Origin: Scalesia atractyloides
Taxonomy: Eukaryota > Streptophyta > Magnoliopsida > Asterales > Asteraceae
Direction: 5' to 3'
Length of the DNA stretch: 64,000 nt
Assembly (NCBI GenBank): GCA_947069175.1
Contig: CAMTDV010000013.1
Span: 29,701,857 to 29,765,856 of the forward strand
Shown: in pieces, positions 57,217 through 64,000 of the stretch
Layout: the number at the start of each line of letters is the position of its first letter
Numbering within the stretch: the first letter of the stretch is position 1
The notes under the pieces: model-generated
Database searches by the model: none
What the model saw: the letters and a program-made list of their open reading frames with translations, nothing else
What the model was told of the DNA's origin: nothing
Translations under genes and position numbers: made by a program

Positions 57217-58442
57217 TATATATCTAGTGAACCTTGTGAGCGTTGAATTGACTCCATTTTAAACAAATTTATTCAAAACAGAGATAAAATAAACACGTTG
57301 AAACAATGTATTTGAAATTTCAGTAAATATTATATATCAAAAGTTATCAAAGAAAACATAACTATATTTAAAATAAAAAATATATAATATTTGATTCGGC
57401 TTGATTTTAAATAAAAATCTATATTTAGAATTTCTTAAATATCATATTTTGAAAGTTATAACAGAATAAAAATGTATTTAAAGTTAATTATTTTATTGAA
57501 ATAATCTAAATAATCGGTTGGAAAAAGAAACTAGGTGTCAGATCTCATCGGATAAGATACGATATCCACATAAGTCGCAAGTCCAAAAAGGAAAAAATAA
57601 AATATCATCTACATTTTATTCCGAAAAATCCATGTTTGCCCAACTTGGTTGAACACCTAATTGTCAACTGTCAACCCAAATTAATGTCATTAAATTGTTT
57701 AATGACCAATTCCATTATTTCAACTAACCAAATTAAGGTATTGAAATTAATTTGGTCATGACTCATAATCATTACGGAAACGAGTTTAATCGCATTTCAC
57801 ATCAATTTAAAGGTTGATATGTACTTACGAATGTAAAATTGATTATTCAAAACCCACTTTGACCAATCGATTTATCAAAATTCGCACTTATACTTTTGGG
57901 TGACTTTAATATTGATTTTAACTCATTTTAATCAATAATGAAAGTTTACAACACAAAACTCTTATAAACAGTTTTGTGAAAATCATATGGATAACTTTAC
58001 TCAAAAATGACCACTTAACATTATTGGTCCCCATACTATAATAAATTTAAATATTCACCACATAATTGTATATGTTCACTTTTAACCCCTGGATGCTTCA
58101 CCACAAATAGAGCGAGAAAACCCATCACCCATTGTTGTGTCATTATTTCAGTGCAATGTATAATCAATATGATCCAAACAAGTAACAAATTCATTCAATT
58201 GCGGCAGGGGTTAATACAACCCAAATCACTATATACGTCTATATTACATCATAGTTAAGTCAAAACAAAATTAAATATTATTCCATTTCACAAAAAAAAA
58301 AAATGTAAACAAAATACAGGTGGGAAGTAAAGGGATCACAAGCTGCAACAAAAAACGCCTCATCCCTTCTCTGCTTACCCACCTTAATCATCAAACTCAA
58401 CTGTGTCAGTCACCAGATAACTGTCTCATGTCATGCTGCCGT
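57217..58442. other. AT-rich intergenic DNA, 3' side of the SRPK gene
   Basis: No gene seen. The 3' UTR of the minus-strand kinase gene should lie here. Confidence 0.5.
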
Positions 58443-61342
58443 CTAACCCGTCTTGGTGCCAGTTTGGCGGAGCCAAGGGTGTTGCAAACACTGCTGTGCC
58501 GTTGGTCGATTCTCTGGATCAAAATCAAGAATGGGTGTCAAGAACTCTGCAAATTCCCTAGCGTCGGTTTCAGGAAACTTGAACTTGTCAATGAGTAAAC
58601 GACTCAATGACGAGTGTTTCAGTCTACGGATCCTTTTGAGGTCACCATGTCTATCAAAATAATCTTTAGATCGACCCCCTCCAATGGCTATCTGTTTAAA
58701 AATAATTACAAAAAAGGAAAAGGATAAACATTAAAAGTTTTGACCGTTAATTTTTTTATACGGGTATTGGGAGGGGTGAGTATAGGTTTTACCTTTCGAG
58801 GCATCTTTCCTAGAAGTTCCATCATTAGAGCAAGGTGGTCCTGCATCAGATCGTGCAACGTAAGCAATTTGTTCCTGTGGTGGTCCATGAAACTGGACCA
58901 TATCTGATATCCTCATAAACAAGACAATGAAAAGTACCAGAAGCGGACAATGTCGATTTGTTGACTCATGTACTTAAACGAGTCAATCCATGTTATGTTT
59001 TATCCATAAGGGTGGTGTAATATATAATAAACTACAAAACGAAATGGGTCAAGTCAAACCAGTCTACAATCTGCCAACGTGTACTTCTAAATTCTAATGC
59101 ATAAACTCCCAAATCACTTTATTCTATTATTTTTTATCCATTCACTTATGAACGGCTTGACGCTGGTCATTATGTCTTATCTCTTATGGTCAAACACGTA
59201 AAATCTAAACAATCATGGACAAAAAGTGTTTTAGGTATCCCAACACCAAAGACCCGACCCGCCCGTTTGTCCCCATTTAAAAAAAAACGTAATACCTCAT
59301 CTTCACTGAAACCTGGTCCGGGCTTAGGAGCAAACATCATTTCACCGGTAGCAAGTTCAAAAGCAGTGCAAGCAAACGACCACATATCAACGGGAAACGA
59401 ATACCCTGATTGCAGTATAACTTCAGGGGCCCGATACTGTCTCGTTTGAATTTCTTCCGCAACTGCTTTATCCGCACTACACGCGTTTCCCAAATCCACA
59501 ATCTTGCACCTAAAATCAATACCGTCAAGGCATCTTTCAGGCTTTGGCTCCGGCACACCACCTCTTCTTTCGGCCGCAATTTTAGCCACCGCTCTTCTCG
59601 CTCTCTGCTTCAGTTTCTTCTCGATCACATTAACCGCTGTTCCACCCGTTAAACTCCCCTCGGGCCGTTCAAGAATAGGGGGCGTTTTTGACCTAATAGG
59701 GTCTTTCGACGGATTAACAGTCGAAACGAGAAGTATATTCTCCGGCTTTAAATCTGTATGCAAAATACGAAGCTCTCTGTGCAAATAATCAAGGCCGGTT
59801 AATATGCATCTGCACATCTCTCTCACTTTATTCAAGTTAATCCCTTTGTAACGATTGTATCGTATGAGGTGCAATATACTATCACCAAGAAACTCAAGAA
59901 CCATGCATAAATGCTGCCCGTTTGGACCCCGGTGCTTAAAGTGATCCACTAATTGCACAACACATTTCTCGTTCTTGGGGTCGTTTTCGGTTATCGCGGA
60001 TAAAATCTCAATTTCGTGGAGGGCTGCTTGCACAAACTCCGGTGCACTTTTCTGGATCTTGAGTGCAACATATTTCTACAAACAAATCATACAATTTATA
60101 CAAAAGCAATACAACTGTATGTTTTAGTTCCATATCAACAAACAAGAGATGTGCACATTTAGGAAAATAATCTACTTTTGGTACTATCAACATTTAAATT
60201 TTGTACATAAATGACCTAAATTTTTGCTGAATACAACAATTAGGTTACAAATTTATACAAAGAAATCAAACATATTATACAAAATCAATACAATTGTATC
60301 TTAAATTCCCATATCAACAAACAAGATATGTGCACATTTGTGGAGATAATCTACATTTGGTACTATCAACAACATGATTTAATTTCCGTACATAAATGAC
60401 GTAACTTTTTGCAAAATACAAAATTAGGTTACAATTTTCTACAAAAAAATCATACAAATTTCTAAAAACAAATCATACAAATTGCACAAATCATACAACT
60501 TATACAAATTTCGACATATAAATAATACAAATTATACAGATTCTTACAAAAAAAATCATACAAATCAAACAAAATTCTACATACCAAAGCAATCCAACTG
60601 TATGTTTAATTTCCACATCAACAAACAACATACGTGCACATTTGTGGAAATAATCAACATTTGGTACTATCAACAACATGGTCGAATTTCCGTACATAAT
60701 TGACCTAACTTATTGCTTAATACAACAACAATTAGGTTACAGATTTCTACAAACAAGTCATACAAATTTATCAAATTTTTACAAAAAAATCATACAAATT
60801 ATACAAATTTCTGCATATAAATAATACAAATTCTCTACAAAAAATATCATAAAAATTTCTACAAAAAAAAGAAAAATCTTACAAATTTCTACAAACATAT
60901 AGTACAAATTTCTACAAACAAGATACACAAATTTCTTCAAACAAATCATACAAATTATACACATTTCTACAAACAAATCATACAAAAACAATCCAACTAC
61001 ATCTTCAATTCCCACATTTGTTAAAACAATCTACATTTCACACTATCAACACATTGTCTTACAACCCGCATCCAGATCACGGATCTCATCAAACCAAACT
61101 TCAACCCAGGCCTGATCAAACCCAAATTACCAACCAAAACAAAAAGATAAACACATACTTACAGATGTTTGTGTATCATACGCGAGCCAAACCGTCGAAA
61201 ACTGGCCCCACCCCAGCTTCCGTTGAGCAGTAAACCGACCGCCGGCGAACGAATCGCCGATTCTGACGGCGTGGTAGCCTCCTTTCCGGTAGGAATCGAA
61301 ATCTTCATCGTCTTCAGATGCCGATGATGATGAACATGACAT
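58443..61342 (-). CDS. SRPK: SR-protein-specific kinase (SRPK)
   Basis: Four exons on the minus strand: 61163-61342, 59296-60075, 58793-58840 and 58443-58691. All have GT/AG junctions in phase 0, giving 418 residues. The start MSCSSSSASEDDEDFDSYRK is acidic. The P-loop GWGQFSTVW is at 44-52, the ATP-binding Lys at 66 (VALK), the catalytic loop HTDLKPEN around Asp168, the DLG motif at 254-256 in place of DFG, and RQYRAPEVI near 273-280. A basic spacer of about 70 residues between about 178 and 248 separates the catalytic loop from DLG, the SRPK hallmark. The end carries PILDFDPENRPTAQQCLQHP. SRPKs phosphorylate Ser/Arg-rich splicing factors and so control their nuclear import and activity. All catalytic residues are present. 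Intron 1 is rich in repeats. Confidence 0.92.
60085..61010. repeat. Repeats in intron 1 of the SRPK gene
   Basis: Three copies of a block of about 150 bp start near 60105, 60295 and 60595. Shared phrases are CATATCAACAAACAAGA, TGTGCACATTT and TTTGGTACTATCAACA. They are mixed with many short ACAAATTTCTACAAA-type units. Non-coding. Confidence 0.75.
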
Positions 61343-62700
61343 AATCGGTTGAATTGGGTTGATTGATCGTTGATCGAGTGATTGTTTGAAGGGATTTGAA
61401 ATGTAGTTGTGAATCGGGAGAAAAATTGGGAAAGTAAGTGGTTTTGAATCGAAATGTTTGTCCACTTTTTGCGAGGTTTTTTTTGGGGGTGGAAGTGAAA
61501 GGTGTTGCCTTTTTTAAGTTTGGTTGATGGGGTTGTGTCATGTGTTGTTAGTTGTTACCTTTCTAATCTTGGTTACACTAACCTTATTCGAGTATTTGTG
61601 TTATGTTAATCAAATGTTTTCTAGTGTTCAATGATGTTGACTTGTAGATCGTGTTTGAGGGGATCGACGCATTTCAAGACAGTAGTAGTGTTTTATCGTA
61701 ACTAGACACGGTTATAAAGATATAAGATGACAAAGACGATAGCTAGCTGATATTTCTGCTTAAGTGTTTATGAACTTTCAATGGGTTTTATAGGTTTACA
61801 TTTAAAGAAAATGATTAATAAGAAAGTCTAGAGAATTAGAAAATATCTGACCGGAACAAATAATAAATTGTTTGTAAACGAGGATGCATGACAATGTGTA
61901 CTAAGAGATTTGCGGCACGGTTATAAGGTATTTCTTAGTATTCGCACATGGATTACAAATGATGTTTAATGCTTATTTCGTTGAGTTTAAGAACATGATC
62001 CTCTCTTTCTATATACGTGCTTGTACGCAGTGAGAGTAAGACATAGTGAAAGGGTGGTTGTGAAGTTATGTAGTTGCTTAATTTGTGTATTACACTTAAA
62101 GCATGTACACATTTTTATGGTTGTTACGCTTCTCTGCATAAAAATGATATTTATAGAACAATCAAGTTATGTATTTATGTTTATTAGGAATAATAATGGA
62201 TGTTTGCTATTTATTTATGTTTTGTGTTTACTTCGTCATTTCTATATAAAGTATGTATGTGTGTGTGTGAAGGTAGCCAAAAAAACTAAATAATATAATA
62301 TGTAAGTATATTTAATTTGTATAATTTCGTGTCACTACCCGGACCGGGACGAGTATACTACTTGTTTTGATGGATACGGTGTATCATGGTGAAGATAATG
62401 ATTCAGTTGTAAGAGTCAAGAAATCCCTCAATGACGATTTACTAACTCAAAAAAAAAATAAAAAAAATATGTGTTCACGTTTAATGTTTATATGAAAGAT
62501 CTGGAAAAGTCAAGTATTCTTAGTCTGGTAATGAAGTATGAAGGTGAAAATACTTGTTGAGGAGTTGAGTTTGAGAAGGAGCTCGCATCAAGCCTAGATG
62601 GATTGTCGAGAAGGTTGAGTTTGATAAGGAGCTTGCATTAAGCTTTGAATGTGATTTGGTCATGAAGTTGAGAAGTTAAAATTGTTTCCTATTTAAAGCA
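61343..62700. other. SRPK upstream region and intergenic DNA
   Basis: The promoter and 5' UTR of the minus-strand SRPK gene should be in the first few hundred bases. No confident TATA box. No further gene recognised. Confidence 0.45.
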
Positions 62701-63240
62701 GGCAATGCAACTCCAAACAACTCAAAGGTTGGTAGTTACGAAACCAGCAGCAGATTTGAAACCAGCATAAACAGAACCAACAAACTCATAAACAACACAG
62801 ACAAGTTCAAACCAACACAGTTGTGAGTGTTACAGGGTGTGAAAGACTTTGAAGGAACAGTGAAGCAAATACTGAGAGGGAGTTTTAAATTACAATACTT
62901 GTAGTCCAAAGGAATTACTGGATTTTGAATTAGCAGAATATTAGGATATATGTTTGAATTGTGAATTAATAGTTTATTTATTTTGTTAGTAATTGTTTTT
63001 GAATTCGGATAGGAAAGCTTGGGTAGCAAGTTTTAGTTTGCTTATAAATAGATCTTTAGAATGCAATAGGTATTTGCCACTGTATCGTTTTCTTTGTAAT
63101 CATTTATTGGTTTGATTAATAGAAAAAGGATTAGCAAAATTTCAGCAAAATTGGTGTGTGTTGATCATGTTCAAAGCACTGTGGTTGTGCTAATTCAGTG
63201 TGTTGATTGCGTCATGTACGTGCTAATTCCCACTTGTAAG
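62700..63240 (+). mobile_element. Possible Ty1/copia-type LTR fragment
   Basis: TTATAAATAG at 63042-63051 looks like a TATA box. A CTTTGTAATCATTTATTGG stretch about 50 bp later resembles the R/polyadenylation part of copia LTRs. A near-repeated phrase (GGTTGAGTTTGA.AAGGAGCT) lies just upstream at about 62563 and 62613. No matching second LTR or TSD found. Confidence 0.3.
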
Positions 63241-63341
63241 TTTAACTGAATACATTAATATACAAATTCTACATTTGACAAATTTAGATTCTGATATGCT
63301 TAGAACAACTTTAATCTTAAAGTTGAATAAATACATATACT

Positions 63342-64000
63342 AGTGACGAAGGCTCCTCAATTGGGCCCCTCATCTGGGCTGCTTTACTGGGCTCTATAAG
63401 AGGCCCATTATTTACTCGCTAGAAGAACCATGCATAACGGATGAGTGGGAAGGAGACCATCACTTCACCATCTCTGCAGAGCCATTAATGGCCTGCAAAA
63501 AGAGAGAGAAAGTCGCAGCCAGAAAAGTACAAGTTTGGTACTGACCTCATTAATGGCCAAGACCATCTCTCCTGTAAGAAGGGGACACGTGGTTAACATG
63601 TCAGAGGAGCCGACTGGTACCTAGAAGTCCCTTGGATCGTCCGAAAGATCTCAGTGGACTGATAAGCTTATCTCTATATATAAGCTATCCCCATGATCAT
63701 CCAAGGTAAGCATTAAATAATCCTCACACACACACACACACACACTCGAGTTGCATTTACTTCGAACACTCTCACATTGAATACTCGAACCTTTGGTTTC
63801 ACACCAAACATTCCGGCAACTTCATCATGCCGGAATAACCTTTCTTCTCCGGCAAGTTTACTTATTCTCACGCCAGAGCTTGATCATGGATCCCTCGGGC
63901 CCTCCGTGACGAGGCTAACGGTATTTTCTTTTGCAGACTTTAAGAAAGATCTCTTTGGACGTTGACGAGCCTCTTCAACCAAGAACCGGAGTTAGGGGAT
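63342..64000 (+). mobile_element. Possible LTR 5' part of an element running off the window
   Basis: TGACGAAGGC could be an LTR start. CTATATATAAGC (63673-63684) is a TATA-like box, followed by a (CA)n run (63724-63746) and a leader with CTCCGGCAAGT. This layout is common in gypsy LTRs of large plant genomes. The end lies beyond the window, so the call is tentative. Confidence 0.3.

Noticed and set aside
61127..61541. Longer N-terminus of SRPK from upstream in-frame codons
   Set aside because: The MSCSSSSASEDDEDF start fits the family's acidic N-terminus; the upstream stretch looks like 5' UTR.

Overview
This window is plant nuclear DNA. It holds three split genes with GT-AG introns and plant-type products, set among densely nested LTR retrotransposons, hAT-like elements, MITEs and a SINE. 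The retroelement families look like those common in Asteraceae, so I infer an Asteraceae eudicot; that is inference from the sequence only, without a database search.

Layout. 1-3047 is AT-rich intergenic DNA with a SINE at 1872-2146. 3048-4250 and 40665-42137 are two halves of one array of a tiny LTR retrotransposon (TRIM/SMART class: LTR about 169 bp, internal region about 70 bp). The array is split by a Ty3/gypsy Tekay-type chromovirus (4251-40664, TSD GCTAT/GCTGT). That element is split by an Athila/Tat-lineage gypsy element (10963-33660, TSD GGCTG). That one is in turn split by a young, minus-strand, gag-only gypsy element (22843-32175, TSD ATTAC). All three levels can be resolved to the base from LTR ends, primer-binding sites and target duplications. 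Divergence between LTR pairs follows the nesting order: the innermost pair differs only in two homopolymer lengths, while the outer two pairs show clear substitutions.

Right of the nest lie three host genes: an RKD-type RWP-RK transcription factor (minus, 43167-46823, five exons), an hnRNP F/H-type protein with two RRMs (plus, 53008-55270, two exons) and an SR-protein kinase, SRPK (minus, 58443-61342, four exons). Two of them, the hnRNP F/H-like protein and SRPK, act in pre-mRNA splicing, but nothing shows they are co-regulated. Between them are a hAT remnant with a perfect 8-bp TSD, a broken FAR1/MULE transposase gene, two related hAT MITEs and LTR-like fragments at the right edge.

The most unusual signals are in the mobile DNA. 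(1) Each LTR of the youngest element carries five tRNA-like modules with A and B boxes, three of them built on a perfect hairpin. (2) Its 3' region carries three hairpins whose arms co-vary between copies, with changes that keep pairing only in the sense-strand RNA. (3) The TRIM LTR has a U6-type promoter layout (USE and TATA 25 bp apart). (4) The Athila-type element shares a set of palindromic sites between its LTR and the region just upstream of its third ORF, which also looks intron-led. (5) The Tekay element carries an extra Pro/His-rich ORF before gag and a possible leader intron that would remove the primer-binding site.
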